A stretch of DNA of 64,000 bases, taken from positions 32,306,501 to 32,370,500 of the forward strand of contig JAIVEN010000008.1 of assembly GCA_026686845.1 (NCBI GenBank), in the 5' to 3' direction. This DNA comes from Adenanthera pavonina (taxonomy: Eukaryota > Streptophyta > Magnoliopsida > Fabales > Fabaceae). The position numbers were made by a program, and so were the translations under genes. Below, piece by piece: positions 1 through 12,905 of this stretch. Position 1 is the first letter of the stretch; each line of letters opens with the position of its first letter. The notes under the pieces are model-generated. The model saw nothing but the letters and a program-made list of their open reading frames with translations. It searched no databases and was not told the origin of the DNA.

Positions 1-2995
1 CATCTCTTCCTTTTTAACATTCCTTTTCACCAACCGTTTTTCGAAACATTTTTTATTCTTAATTATTATAATACAATATAATTATAGTTTAATTTAATTT
101 AGTTTAACCATTTTTATATAAGAGAAAAATCGATATATATATGATATAAAAATTTTAACACATGAGCACTCATTTTAAATGTTATGAATACATGTAAATT
201 ATGTGGATATATTCATCTCCTCATGTCAATTTGTATTTCTTAAATGTCATAATTTTTTCATTTCATATTGTAAGATATTTTATAAATTTTTTCTTATCCT
301 ATAATATAATTTTTATAAATTTACTTTACAACTAATCTAACTTTTTTAAAATAAGAGCCAATAAAATTAATAAAAAATAGTTTAAAAAAATAGTAATTTT
401 TTTATAAAATTAAACTTTTAACTAACTTTAATTACTTTTTTTAATTTGTGTGATTTTTTAAAACATCATACAATATGAGAGAAAAGGATTAATTCTCAAG
501 TCTGTAAGCGTTTATCTTTCCATCCATTCATGTAATTTATGCATAATTTTATGGTTTATTATTTTACATTTAACATGATAAAACTTTTGAGTTGTTAACT
601 TGTGCATATAAATTAACAGGGATATCTTCTGTATTTATGTACTATTATCTCTTCTCTGTCTCTTTATTATTTGCCCATTCATATTACTTCCTAATAGTAT
701 AATAATACTTAAAATTGTTTTATGGTAATTATATCTTTTTCAAAAAGTGAAGGAAAGAAGGATGCCATGGTCATATTAAACAGTGATATTACCCTCTAGA
801 GATTTTTTTTTTAATTGCCAATAGCTTGGAGTTCTAAAATATATAGTGAAAAAGAAAAGAGATCACGAAATATCAAGTGATTTCAAGAAGGCCTGATCTT
901 ATATAATTGAAAGAAAATCTTATTGTTTGACTTTTACCCCTTCCTGATAATAAAGAAAAGAAAAAAAAGAGAGAGAGAGAAGATTGATTGGTTCAAAGCT
1001 TAGGGAAAGTTTTTTCTTTGCCAACAAAAGCTTGCATAGTTTGAAATTGAATATAAATCAGATTCTTTCTTGATATGATTTTTGTCCTCTTTCTTATCTG
1101 TAAAATAGAGTTTGAAGTTCGACAAAATATAACTGATTACACATGATTTTTAAATTCTGAATTTTTTCCCTCTTTTCAATAATAATAATAATAATAATCA
1201 TCATCATCATACATATAGCTGGCATGCCTAGGTTTCAATTAGGATAGTAATCTGTATTTTTATTTTTTGAGAACAATTTGTATTTTTTATTTGGTGCATA
1301 GATTAACCAAAAAAATAATATTTTTAAATGTAATCTTTTATATGACATATTGATTTTAACCCCAAATGAAATAAGTGATCAGTATAAAATTAGAACATCA
1401 ATGATCAATGTAGTAAAAACTTCGTAAAATGAATATAACACAAGTTGGTTAGTGAACCCACAGGACTCTATGTATATCGGATATGATACAGTATGATATG
1501 AACGATATGTCAATTTCTAAAATTTTAGGATATGAGTGCGGAAATATTTATATATATATAATATTATCTATATAATTATTTATATGTATAATTAATAAAT
1601 CTACTCATTTAAAGAAAAATGAGTATTAAATATTCTAAAAATTATAGTATAAATGATAAAATAAATCCTAAAATATTTATAATAACTTCAAATTGTCATA
1701 TTTTACTATAAAAATTTGAAGTAATATATAAGAGTACAAAGTGATACGAATAGATATATATCCATAAACATAATACGTGTATTATATCGTATTATATATC
1801 AAATACAGGGACATCTACTTTTTTAAATGTCGGTGCTTCATAGTCGTAACTTAACTTTTATGCAATAATGCCTCCAAGCCTGTGTTTGGCTCCCAGTTCC
1901 AACCCATGTTTTACCTTAAAAATGAGTTTGATCCAATTAAAATTGTATTTGGCTATTTTTGAAAATCCCATTGCTAACCAATTGTTCCTCTTGAACAGGT
2001 TCCTTAAGAAGGAGACGTCATCTTGTTTCTCCGTTCAAATTTTTTATTTCTTTCTGTATTTATTTTAAAGTCAGGTAAAAATGGACCAATAAAAATGAGA
2101 AAAAATAAAAAAATTTAAAAAATAAAATTTTCGTAAAATTTTTTCTATTTAATGACTAAAATGTCTCTTCAAAATTTTATTCACCATGGATTACAACCTG
2201 TAAGAAAATGTTACATCAGATATATTATGTTCTCAATTAAATAAATGCAGATTAAATTTTAGTTCAAGCAAATTAAATTAATCATAAAATAGAGTTTAAG
2301 CTCAATTTGAAGAAAAATTATAGATTTTGTCAAAACTAATTTTTAAATAAATTATCCAAATATAAACACATTAGTTGAAAACTAATTTTTATCATAATTA
2401 CGTTACAAAACTAATTTTACTAAAATTTATTTTTAATTAACTGAAAACCAAACTATCCATAAAGGTAAGCCTCATTTATGAGTATAGATAGGGATTTCCG
2501 CACCTTGCCTTCCGTTTTGAAGTTTCACATAAAGTCTAGACACGCTAAGCCACCTGAGGTTGGATTATAATTCTTGTATATGTTTTAATCAGATATAGTT
2601 TCTTATACATTACATATGCAGTTTAAGCAATAAGTTCTACTATTCATGATTTATAGGTATAATTTTTATTATATATATTGTATATATTTGATATATTGAT
2701 GATATCCAGGCCTCTTAGTAGCATTAATCATGGCAACTTTTTTTCTTTATTTTTATCAATTTATTAAGGTTATATTTATTGAAAAATGCTAAAACATATG
2801 TTATTAACTTAGCCTTGTTAGGTTAATTTTATATTTAAATTAATAAATATGGATTAGCATTAATTAATTATGAGAATAATGATATTCATATGTTTTAAGT
2901 AATCATTTTGGTATAAACATAGCTATAGAGCTAAAATATGATGTCTTTTAGAAAGGTAAAAATTGGATGTCAGGAACAAATAGTACTAAATAATA
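1..2995. other. AT-rich intergenic DNA, no gene seen
   Basis: No reading frame here resembles a known protein; the few open frames are short and of low complexity. The stretch has short AT and AAT/CAT microsatellites (an ATAATAATA then TCATCATCAT run near 1180-1210) and a purine tract near 955-990. A decayed transposon may lie at about 1475-1810, where GATATGATA-like and ATAATACG-like sequences face each other, but I cannot define its ends. Confidence 0.6.
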
Positions 2996-3625
2996 ATACA
3001 AAATTAGATCTTACTTTTATTAAAGAAAAAAAAAAGATCATACTCAATTCTTATTAAAAATTGATGGGGTGAGATTTTATATTGAATTCTTTTCCTTATA
3101 TTTTTATTACATTTAATTTGTGATTGGAGTCGATGTAGATTCTTAAAGTATAACTACACAATCGAAATAGGTAGGGCTTATATTGAAATTGAAATATCTT
3201 AAATTTTGAAATTATTTTAAGTATTATTTGAATACAAAATTTTCTGCGTAGATTAAATTTTTAGTCTGAGATAATGGAACTATAAAAGCATGCCGGAAAG
3301 CCCCGTGAAATACAAAGTTGATCTTACTTTCACCAAAAAGAAAAAAAAAAGGATCTTACGACTCAATTATTATTAAAAATTAATGGGGTGAGATTGTCTA
3401 TGGAATTATTTTTTTATATTTTTATTATACATTCGATTTGTGATTATTAGAGTAGATCCAGATTCTTAAAGTATTACAATAAAATAAAAATCTTGGCCAA
3501 AAAAACAATAAAATTAAAATAGGTAGGGTTTATATTGAAATTGAAATATATTAAATTTTAAAATTATTTTGAGGATTATTTGAATAAAATTTTTTTTGCA
3601 TCGATTAAATTTTTAATCTGAAACT
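2996..3625. repeat. Tandem duplication, two copies of a ~313-bp unit
   Basis: The segment beginning AAATTAGATCTTAC near 3001 recurs as AAAGTTGATCTTAC near 3314. Both copies then run through a poly-A tract, GGGGTGAGATT, AGATTCTTAAAGTAT, TAGGTAGGG, TATTGAAATTGAAATAT and GATTAAATTTTTA in the same order. The offset between matching landmarks is about 313 bp. The copies have diverged by many substitutions and small gaps, so the duplication is not recent. No coding potential is seen. Confidence 0.75.
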
Positions 3626-6600
3626 CAAAGTTTGAAGTGAAGTATATTATTTGTGGTTAATGAATAATATGACTTCTTATTTATTTATATACATAGATAT
3701 TGCTATTGACATATTATTTTTCAAAATAATTTTAAGATTTAAAAGTTTTCAATACACATGTTTTCCACTTTTTGATCTTTCTATAATTTTGATCAATAGT
3801 AGTCTTTTAGTTCAAGAAGTTGGATTTTCTATGCTAATATTTTGGGGAATAGCATGATTTTCATCTCCCAATATTTTATAATCCTCAAGAATTAAATTAT
3901 AATCAAATTGCTTTGAGCTGTTATGTAAGTACAAAATGTTTATAAAAATAAGTACAAAATAATGAAAAACTTCATAATTTGAATTTGGACTTTCCGCCAT
4001 GCATGCCTAAATTTGTAAAGTGCTCAAGTATAGTATATATTGTAGGGGGGAAAATAAATAAAATGATAAAAGTGACATAAATATTTTAATTTTATAACTG
4101 TACCTGAACCATTGCATATGGATTCAGCCATACATTGCATGAAATTTACCATGTTCTTCCTATGTTTTTGTGTCTGGAATTTATTAAACAAATGCAAATT
4201 GATTGAATTTTACATCCATCTCTCTTTGCATCCTTCTTGCAATGGCGTAGGCTAGAGATGGTATGGTCTTGGACTTCGAGCAATCATATATAAAATATTA
4301 ATTAAGGAGGAAAAATGACATCATATCTGTATTTTAAAATAGAAAATATTATTAAATTAAATACTAATTAAAAAATATCACATAAACAAAATAATCTCTT
4401 ATCTTGATGGTCTCCAGAAAGGATCAGGATCCTAATCCCTCCAAAAATGGTCACAGTATAGTAGGTAGCTAGGTGTGTAGTGTAGCCGCCCAACCTTGGT
4501 TTGATGGCAACGTGGCAGCTTTTTCATGCGTCTTTTCCTTTATTTATTTATTTTTTAATGACATTTATGTGTCATATTTATTCTTTCAATTTAAACCACG
4601 ATTGAAATAATCAGGACTAAATAGCTAAAACAAGATTTTCTTCCATCATCACCAAAGGAAACACTTGGCATCTAAATGGCTTTCAGCCCTTGCTGGTGAT
4701 TGACATCTAAATTGCATTGCAGGATGAGGAAGATATGGTGGGGATGGAGGTTTTTTTGTATTATGATATTTTAGTCTTTTCATATTTATCTGCTTTATAT
4801 TTATATATATATATATTGAATTTTCAAATAAATAAATAAATGCATCTTTTAAGACCCGAATTTGGGCTCAAAACTAGTTGGACCGAATTTGGGCTTAGCT
4901 AATAAATTGATTTTGCCATTGACCAGCAAAGAAGGAAAGAGGAAAAGAAGATGAAGGCAGTAGGTCCATTAAGTCCAATCAGATCCCATTGGGTTGGATC
5001 AGTCATGTTTTATCGATTTGGATCTGATAGATCTTCACACATTAAGGGATTTGTGGGCTCAGTGCCCTTTGAAAATTTGTCATGTAATCCTTGGGCTCTT
5101 GGACTGTTGGCCCTCTACTTGCACAACCCAAAAGAAAAAAAGGACATTCATAAAAAAGGAGAACGAACAGTTTTTGTGCAGTCAAAGGGTGAGACGTTTT
5201 TTTTTTTTTAAATTACCCTTAATTAATAATTTTCTTCCACATGATTAATGACCATTAAAAAGCACAACTTTTTTTAAATTAATAAAGAGTATTATTAGAA
5301 TATCTCATTTATTACACTAAATATTTATATTTGTTCTTATATTTTGCACTAATACAACTTCTAAAAAATTTTTATATTTGAGATCGGAGGAAGTATTACT
5401 TAATGATATTTATTTATTAATTTTTATTTAGGGATATATGTGACATTTCATACTTAAAAAATAATTTTTTATTTCATCCCCTTTTCCATTTCATTCCATG
5501 TATCAAATGAACCCTAATACTTTAATTGCGTAATATCATCTTAAATATGTGAGGGTGTATTTTATTGTAATTGTTTCAAATAAGAAAAAACACAGTCACA
5601 CACATACGGGGGAAGATCATGGGTTTGGTGGGAATGATGTTTGAACAGCCACGGTGAGGGGTCATCACCTGAGAAGTTAATAAATAATAGGTACTGTGTA
5701 GCGTTTACCCCAAAAAGGTTAAAATGGTCAGTAAAGACTTCAGCGCCAAGTGGAATAGAAAGACATCCCCGAAAAAAAAACAGGAGATTGAAAGTGAAAG
5801 TGAGGTATATCCATTTTTTACTATTATTTCGCGTTGAAAAGGCTACAAGTGAAGTGACAACGCGTATGATAACACATTATTTTTTTTTTAATAATCATAT
5901 ATTACATAATGTATATATGTACCTTTAGGAATATTCTAGCCTCCTCGTCACTCCTAAGATTCTTAGCGTTTTGCCAAATAAGATTTGTAATATATGTTTG
6001 CAAATGTTTTTTTTTTTTTTGCTGTATTGGGGATAATATAGCACTCAAGTGTTTTTTTGCTTTAACTTCGATTATTATTATTATTATTATTATTTCATAT
6101 GATCTTTTGTTGAAAGTAACGAGAGGTTGCCACGTGATCACGACTTCTCACCATAATTGTCATCACGAGGTCAAATAACTTTCTCATGATATTATTATTG
6201 TCCCTTTGCTTTTGGATATCATGGCGACGAAAATATTACTATTGCATTTTTTTTTAAGGACCGAAGTTCTTCAATCTTGCTTTGAATACACCAAAAAATA
6301 TTCCTAACTACAGTATTTTCTTTTCAGGAACCACATGACTTCTGAAAATTATAACATAATTTTAGAATCATTATTATTATTGTCATTGTTTACTTTCTTA
6401 TCACCTTCTTCCTCACTCAAAGTATTAATCCATTTGGAAAACAAACCACTAATAAAGTTGTTCATGTTAACTCAACTCAAGCATCAATGTACATATGGAT
6501 ATAACTTATTACAGAATAATACTTAAAGGCTTTTGAAATAAATTAGACATGTTATATGGAATTTGAAGCAAGTTAAAATCCTTTTTTCTTATAAATAGTA

Positions 6601-6886
6601 TACTTTTGTAAGTATTTTAGTAGTGGTATACTCCCTTCCTTTTTCATTTTTTATTTTGGAGAAATTTTTTATTTTTATTTATTTATTTATCAATCATTTT
6701 CAAATTTCATAATAATATTAATTCTGATTTTTTCAATTATACCATATTTTTTTTTAACCAGGAAATTATACCAGAGGAAACGTGTAGATGTAAATAATAT
6801 TCTGGTTTTGGTGATGGTCATTCGGTGTAATTTTCACGGAAAAAATATTCAAGCATTTGAACATACGCAATACTTTGCCCCCAGAG
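3626..6886. other. AT-rich intergenic DNA upstream of ANGUSTIFOLIA
   Basis: I see no convincing gene. Short open frames (for example around 4951-5248 and 5641-6178) are low-complexity and match nothing I recognise. Near 4850-4900 the phrase GACCGAATTTGGGCT (or close to it) occurs twice, and a TAA/ATT microsatellite lies near 6070-6092. The last few hundred bases should hold the ANGUSTIFOLIA promoter, but I cannot identify a core element with confidence. Confidence 0.5.
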
Positions 6887-6985
6887 ATGCTCAAAATTAC
6901 ATCAACAACCACCCTAACTCGCTTCCCCAACGGTGGTATCCTTCAAGTCCCAGGAGAGAGAGATCCCACTGAACTGGAAGGCTAA
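6887..6985 (+). other. Possible upstream ORF in the ANGUSTIFOLIA leader (32 codons)
   Basis: An ATG at 6887 opens a 32-codon frame closing with TAA at 6983-6985, 61 bases before the main ATG at 7047 and out of frame with it. If transcription starts upstream of 6887, ribosomes would meet this uORF first. The transcript start is not visible, so the uORF is conditional. The peptide is not recognised. Confidence 0.35.
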
Positions 6986-7046
6986 GTCGACGGCGCTTGC
7001 TGCTACTCCCACCGTAACCAACGGTAGTCTCAGATCCTACGCGCCA

Positions 7047-10000
7047 ATGTCCCACCGTAAAAGCCATACGCCTCCCCCTCTTGTGGTCACCCTCAACTGC
7101 ATCGAAGATTGCGCCTTGGAGCATGATTCCCTTGCGGGCGTCGCCACAGTCGAGCACGTCCCCGTCAGCCGATTAGCCGACGGCAAGATCGAGTCGGCTT
7201 CCGCCGTCCTTCTCCATTCCCTCGCCTACCTCCCCCGTGCCGCCCAGCGCCGGCTCCGTTCCTACCAGCTCATCCTCTGCCTTGGATCCGCGGACCGCTC
7301 TGTCGATTCCGCCCTAGCCAATGACCTTGGGCTTCGCCTCATCCACGTCGACACTTCCCGCGCCGAGGAGGTCGCTGACACCGTCATGGCGCTGTTCCTT
7401 GGCTTGCTGCGCCGCACTCACCTCCTCTCGCGCCACGCCCTCTCGGCTTCGGGATGGCTCGGCTCTGTGCAGCCCCTGTGCCGGGGAATGAGGCGATGCC
7501 GGGGGCTGGTTTTAGGGATCGTGGGTAGATCTGCTTCTGCTCGTGCTTTGGCCACTCGCAGCCTGGCCTTCAAAATGAGCGTGCTTTATTTCGATGTTCA
7601 GCAGGTATCTTCTTCTTCTTCGATTTCTCCCGCTCTATGAATTTGTATTGCCATGAATTATCAGCTGAATATTTTGATTTATTTTGATCTACCTCGATGA
7701 CGATTGTTTCCTCATTCCTAACGAGAAGATCAAATGGAGCTATACAGCTAGTATTTCTAATTCATGTTTCATGATTCGCTTGATTATGATGGGATTTAGT
7801 GAGATACTCCGTTGTAATATGGTTTTTTTCCTCTTTGCTTTTTTTCTTTGTTGCGTAGCTGCATGTACTCTGAAATGTGTGTTCAGAACTAGTTTTCATA
7901 TTACTTTAAGCATTGCCAACTTTGTCTTCACTTTGAAATGTGGAGATTTAATTTTCAAGCGATTGGAAGCCACATATAGGATATTTGGACGAATGGTATT
8001 GGAAAAATGTAAGATTTTATGTATTTGATATTTCGTAACCAACTTAGGAATATTGATTTTTGAATTAAACTTCATACTCAATATTCTTACAAAAAATTTT
8101 TCCAATTACTTTGAAATTCATGATTTACCAAACAAATGGCATCTTAAGGATTTTGTTGCCTAACATACACGTGCATACGTACATAAGTTCATACACAAAC
8201 AGCCAATATTTAATGATTGCTCATACAGTGATGACTTTTATTAATTGATGACTTTTCTTGGGACGGCGTATGCCTTTTGCTATTCTGTCTTCGAATTGAT
8301 ATATATTTGTGTTTTGTAGAATTGCTTTTAGAAATAACATTATCTTGGTTCCTGCTTTTGTAAATGATCAAGTGATTGGAGTTTCTCAATCTCTCCAGTC
8401 TTCAACTTTTAAACCTTGCGCTTGCAGGACAAAGGAAAAGTTGGTTGGTCTTCAATAAATTTCCCTCCTGCAGCACGGAGAATGGAAACTCTTAATGATT
8501 TACTTGCTGCAAGTGACCTTATATCACTTCACTGTGCTCTAACAAATGAAACAATTCAAATTATCAATGCTGAATGTCTACAACATGTAAAGCCTGGTAT
8601 ATATGGGAATATATTTAAGAGATTTTCCGTTGCATATATCATTTATCATGGTCTATATTCTCTGAATGGATGGGTAATTTTTATAATGTTTTCACAGGAG
8701 CTTTTCTTGTGAATACCGGTAGTAGTCAGCTATTGGATGATTGTGCTGTGAAGCAACTTTTGATTGATGGAACCTTAGCTGGATGTGCTTTGGATGGTGC
8801 AGAAGGACCCCAATGGATGGAAGCATGGGTATGGCTGCTGTAGGTTTTGAATTCTTTAATTTGTAAGGTTTAATACAGGCATCCATAAATATATAAACTG
8901 CTGAATGAAATATGTTCCAATCTGATAAATCGGGGAATTTTGTTTGATATTTCACTTTTTTTGGTTATCTATTATCTCTCAAGCCTTGCCATGATAACCA
9001 GCCTCGTGCCTGCTGTGGGTGCAGAGATGCTTTAAGAATTAAAATTCATCACTTACAATTGGCAGCCTTATTGAACAAAATAACCCCTCTATACAGAAAG
9101 GGAAAATTAATGGCAAAAATGATCAAAGTGGACAGGTAGGATTAGGTGATAATCCAAAAGCAAGATCTTCTAATTGAGTTTGTGATTTGATTTTTGCTAA
9201 ACTCAGTGAGAAGAGAGTGGGCGAAATTGTGTTGATATAGGCATGCTTAAAGTTCATCAACACACACACACATCCAAACATACTCACATAAACAATGATG
9301 TATGTTAGAGTCTGTTATAACAGTAAGAATTCAATAAATGTATGATTTTGACGTACTTCACCTTCTGTCTGCTTCAGGTAAAAGAGATGCCTAATGTTTT
9401 GATACTTCCACGAAGTGCAGATTACAGTGAAGAAGTTTGGATGGAGATAAGGGAGAAAGCTATATCTATATTGCAGACATATTTCTTTGATGGGATTATT
9501 CCAAAAAATGCCATATCTGATGAGGAAGTAGAGAGTGAAGTAGGTGATGAAAATGAACAATCTGATCAACATGACAAAGAAAATGCTCGGCAGATATGTG
9601 TTAGGGAGACAACATGTGATGTTCACTTAAGCCCTGAAAGCTCCCTTAAGAAAGAGGTCAATCATGTTAAAGAGTCTTCTGCCCAGCATCAGATTTCTGG
9701 TTTGACTCAGAGCAGCACAGCTCGGTCTGAAGGAAGACGTAGTAGGTCAGGTAAAAAGGCCAAGAAGAGGCATACACGCCAGAAGGCCCAACAAAAGTCA
9801 GAAGATCCTTCTGCGTTGGAGAAAGAAAGTACATCTCACAGAGAAGGGGATACTGCAATGAGTGGTACTGATCAAGCCTTGAGCTCCAGCTCTCGGTGTC
9901 CTTCTCCTGAAGGCTCAAGAAGTAGAAAAACTCCATTAGAATCTATGCAAGAATCAACTAGCAACCAACTACAGAAGTCTGGCATGAGGTTTAGTGGAAA

Positions 10001-11449
10001 GTGTGGTGAATTTCTGAGAGATGGATATATTATAGCACTATATGCAAAAGACCGTCCTGCCCTCCATGTCTCAAGGCAAAGAGTGAAAGGGGGAGGTTGG
10101 TTTCTAGATTCCATGTCAAATGTGTCAAAGAGAGACCCTGCTGCACAGTTCCTCATTATTTTCAGAAGCAAGGTTTGGTTCTATGGAACTTAGTTCTTAA
10201 TATGGACCTTACATTTCACCATATGCCTTAAAAAAACAATTTAAAGTTGTATGAGCTATACTTGATGCCAACTATTTGATATTTTGCAAATCAATGCTTT
10301 TGCTTCAGGACACAATTGGCTTGCGATCTCTTGCTTCTGGTGGAAAGTTGCTGCAGGTAATTACGATATGTCAAAAAGTTTCCCAATTTGATAAAATACT
10401 TGCTCTAAATTGTTAATTGAAGATTCTTTTATTTGCTCAACTGCTTGTGTTAATAGTAGTTTATTCTGGATGAGAGCTGTAACTATGCTGTGGATATATT
10501 GGTTAGAATACTTCCTGATTCAATTGTTGCATTTGATTTTGCAGATAAATAGAAGAATGGAATTTGTATTTGCTAGTCATAGTTTTGATGTTTGGGAGAA
10601 CTGGACGTTGGAAGGTTCCTTGGAGGAATGTAGGCTAGTTAACTGTAGAAATTCATCGGTGAGTACTCTGTTTTTCTTAAATAAATCTGTTGCATATCCT
10701 ATATGACAAGTATAAGCAATTGGATTTAATGTTTCCCTACCAATATAAGTATTCTAGTTGTGAGATATCTTAACTGGCTACGTGTGTTGAGGACTTTTTT
10801 CTGGAATTGAGGGTTTTTTTTTTTTTTCGATATCTTTTTTTGATGAATTTTTTTTTTACTTCTCCATGGAATATGCAGATTTTGAGAAAAACCTTGCGGA
10901 AGAATTAATTGAACCTATCAAAAGCTACTTTTGTTTTCTGACTCGCGTTCTGGTAGTCTTGGTCTTTCTATTAACATGAATAGATCATATTCAAGAGTTT
11001 TTACGTTGTATACTCTCATTTTTGAGATGTTATGGAATTTGCATATTTCTACACATGATATTGATGAGCTTCGTAAGTTAATTTCTGTGGAAGTTGGCCA
11101 AAAAAAAAATCTGTGTGGGAAGTTCTGTATTGTGTTTATAAGCTGAAGGCGTGCCCTTGGCATGTCATCTATATTACAGTTTAGTTGGCATTTAAATTAT
11201 TCTGTTTTGACTGGAGCAGACCACCAATTGCGTTGCTTCATTCTGTAGTCAGATTGGAGGGATAGACAAAAGCGGTTTTTTTTTTTTTGGGCCAAGGTGT
11301 GGGATGGCATACCCAAACGTGTGTAAATAAACTTTTTGAGATTGTCTGATCTTTCTTCTTAATGATATGAATTGTAGGCTGTTCTGGATATACGCATTGA
11401 GGTTTTGGCAACTGTGGGCGAAGATGGAGTCACTCGCTGGCTTGACTAG
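7047..11449 (+). CDS. AN: ANGUSTIFOLIA, plant CtBP/BARS-family protein (7 exons, 628 aa)
   Basis: Exons by GT-AG sites and frame continuity: 7047-7604, 8428-8596, 8698-8828, 9378-10172, 10309-10356, 10545-10658, 11378-11449 (TAG). They sum to 1887 bases. The protein matches plant ANGUSTIFOLIA throughout: an LNCIE (LxCxE-type) motif at residues 16-20, the degenerate dehydrogenase-like domain with GIVGR at 157-161, LPRSADY where active D-hydroxyacid dehydrogenases carry the catalytic histidine region, an acidic stretch, a basic nuclear-localisation-like stretch (GRRSRSGKKAKK, about 404-418), and a conserved C-terminus ending in TRWLD. In Arabidopsis AN controls polarised leaf-cell expansion and trichome branching, and has been linked to transcriptional control and to the trans-Golgi/microtubule system. 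An in-frame TAA at 6915-6917, with no ATG between it and 7047, supports this start. All seven exons look intact, so the gene is probably functional. Confidence 0.95.
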
Positions 11450-11812
11450 CCTTATACGAGCGTTTGTTCTATAGTGTGTACTTTATCAGAATGACAAGCT
11501 TGTAAATCATTCCTATCCGGCAACTAACATTTTGTTAAAATGTTTTTTTTACGGAAGAATGATTGTATTTCATAGTGTAGAGTGGGATGTTGTTTGTTTC
11601 CACAAACAGATGGCCTTTCCTTTTTTTTGAGGAAGTTAATGATATTTCATTTGCGTGATTCTAAGACGCAAAAGAACCATCACTATAGAAACCCTGTTTC
11701 CTCTTGAGGAAGATATGCTTTGTTAATACATATTTCTTCTAGTTACGTTTAAGAGGATTTGAATTCTTGATAACTACCTATACTTTATTTTATCCTTATT
11801 ACTTTGAGTTCA
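11450..11812. other. 3' flank of ANGUSTIFOLIA
   Basis: This AT-rich stretch follows the stop codon and should contain the 3' UTR. Several AATAAA-like and T-rich tracts are present, but no polyadenylation site can be chosen from sequence alone. It ends at a 9-bp TSD flanking the next transposon. Confidence 0.4.
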
Positions 11813-12446
11813 ATGTTGGTAGAATCGGATCGGATATTGAATTGGACAAAGACACTAGTTCAAGGTTTAATGATTTAATTATGATTTAACTAGAGTCAAA
11901 TCAATAGTGATTAAAATAATATATTTAAAATAAATAATACAACCTTAAACAAATATTTGACTTAATTAAAGTTTTAAACTAAATAATATTGAGTTATTAA
12001 TATATTATTTACTACAAATAATTTATTAATAAGCTTCATAATTCGATATTTAGATATAAATAAGTTAATTTTAATCCATAATCATATTTTATGTTTAAAA
12101 TAATAAATTAATAATTCATTATTATATTATTTATTAAGTAAATATACAACTTTTAATAATTATACATTATAATAATACTTATATAATATTATAATATATA
12201 AAGAAAAATATTTTGTATTAAAAATGATGTCATTTTATCTTAAAAACTAAATATTTTAAATTTTTTTTTAAAAAACATAATATGAAACTAGTTTAGGACT
12301 GGTTCTACTGGTTCATGATTGGTTCCATTTATTCTTAACGGGTTCTAAACTCTTTTGATCCTCTACCTTAATAGGATTGGACTAGGTACTAGTTCCCGGT
12401 TTGACTAGTCGAACCGGCCAATCCAATCCAGTTCTTAAAACAGTAC
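11813..12446. mobile_element. Non-autonomous Mutator-like element (~634 bp)
   Basis: The ends are imperfect inverted repeats: TGTTGGTAGAATCGGATCGG on the left against TGTTTTAAGAACTGGATTGG read from the right. They are flanked by TTGAGTTCA (11804-11812) and TTGAGTTAA (12447-12455), an 8-of-9 match, which is the Mutator-type duplication length. The interior is AT-rich without coding potential. The terminal pattern (a TTAAGAACC-like start, then alternating GGTTCGAACCGG-type sequence) is shared with the element at about 40.2-41.3 kb. Confidence 0.55.
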
Positions 12447-12905
12447 TTGAGTTAAATTCAGATAACTATTGGCCTGTTTGGAATTATGTTTTGGACCCCA
12501 AAACATGGTTGCAGCAGAAAGATCTGTTGGACATGGTTCCAATTATACATATTTTCCAACAAGGTGTTGAATGAATGGAAATGCGGCAATGATTTACTGA
12601 ATTGAAGCATTTGGCTGCACTTACTTCATCTGCAGTCGAAGCAAGCTATACATTTTTATGATGGGATATTAGACTCCCCCATGTTCTACTTAATATCAGC
12701 ACCCACACAATAGCACGATAATTTTATCTTTAATATATTAATATTTAAAATGAAACCACAAAAACATATCAATATTATGTTCAGTCCAATACAAATATTT
12801 TAAGGGGAAAAAAAATCTGAATTGGATTCACTTGCTCTAGGTCATTGGTGTACCTGTTGGGTCATTCCAAGCTGAACCAGTTTAATTGTAGAGACAATTA
12901 TTAGT

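Noticed and set aside
6897..7157. Open frame antisense to ANGUSTIFOLIA exon 1
   Set aside because: It is the shadow of a GC-rich, strongly constrained coding exon on the other strand and resembles no known protein.
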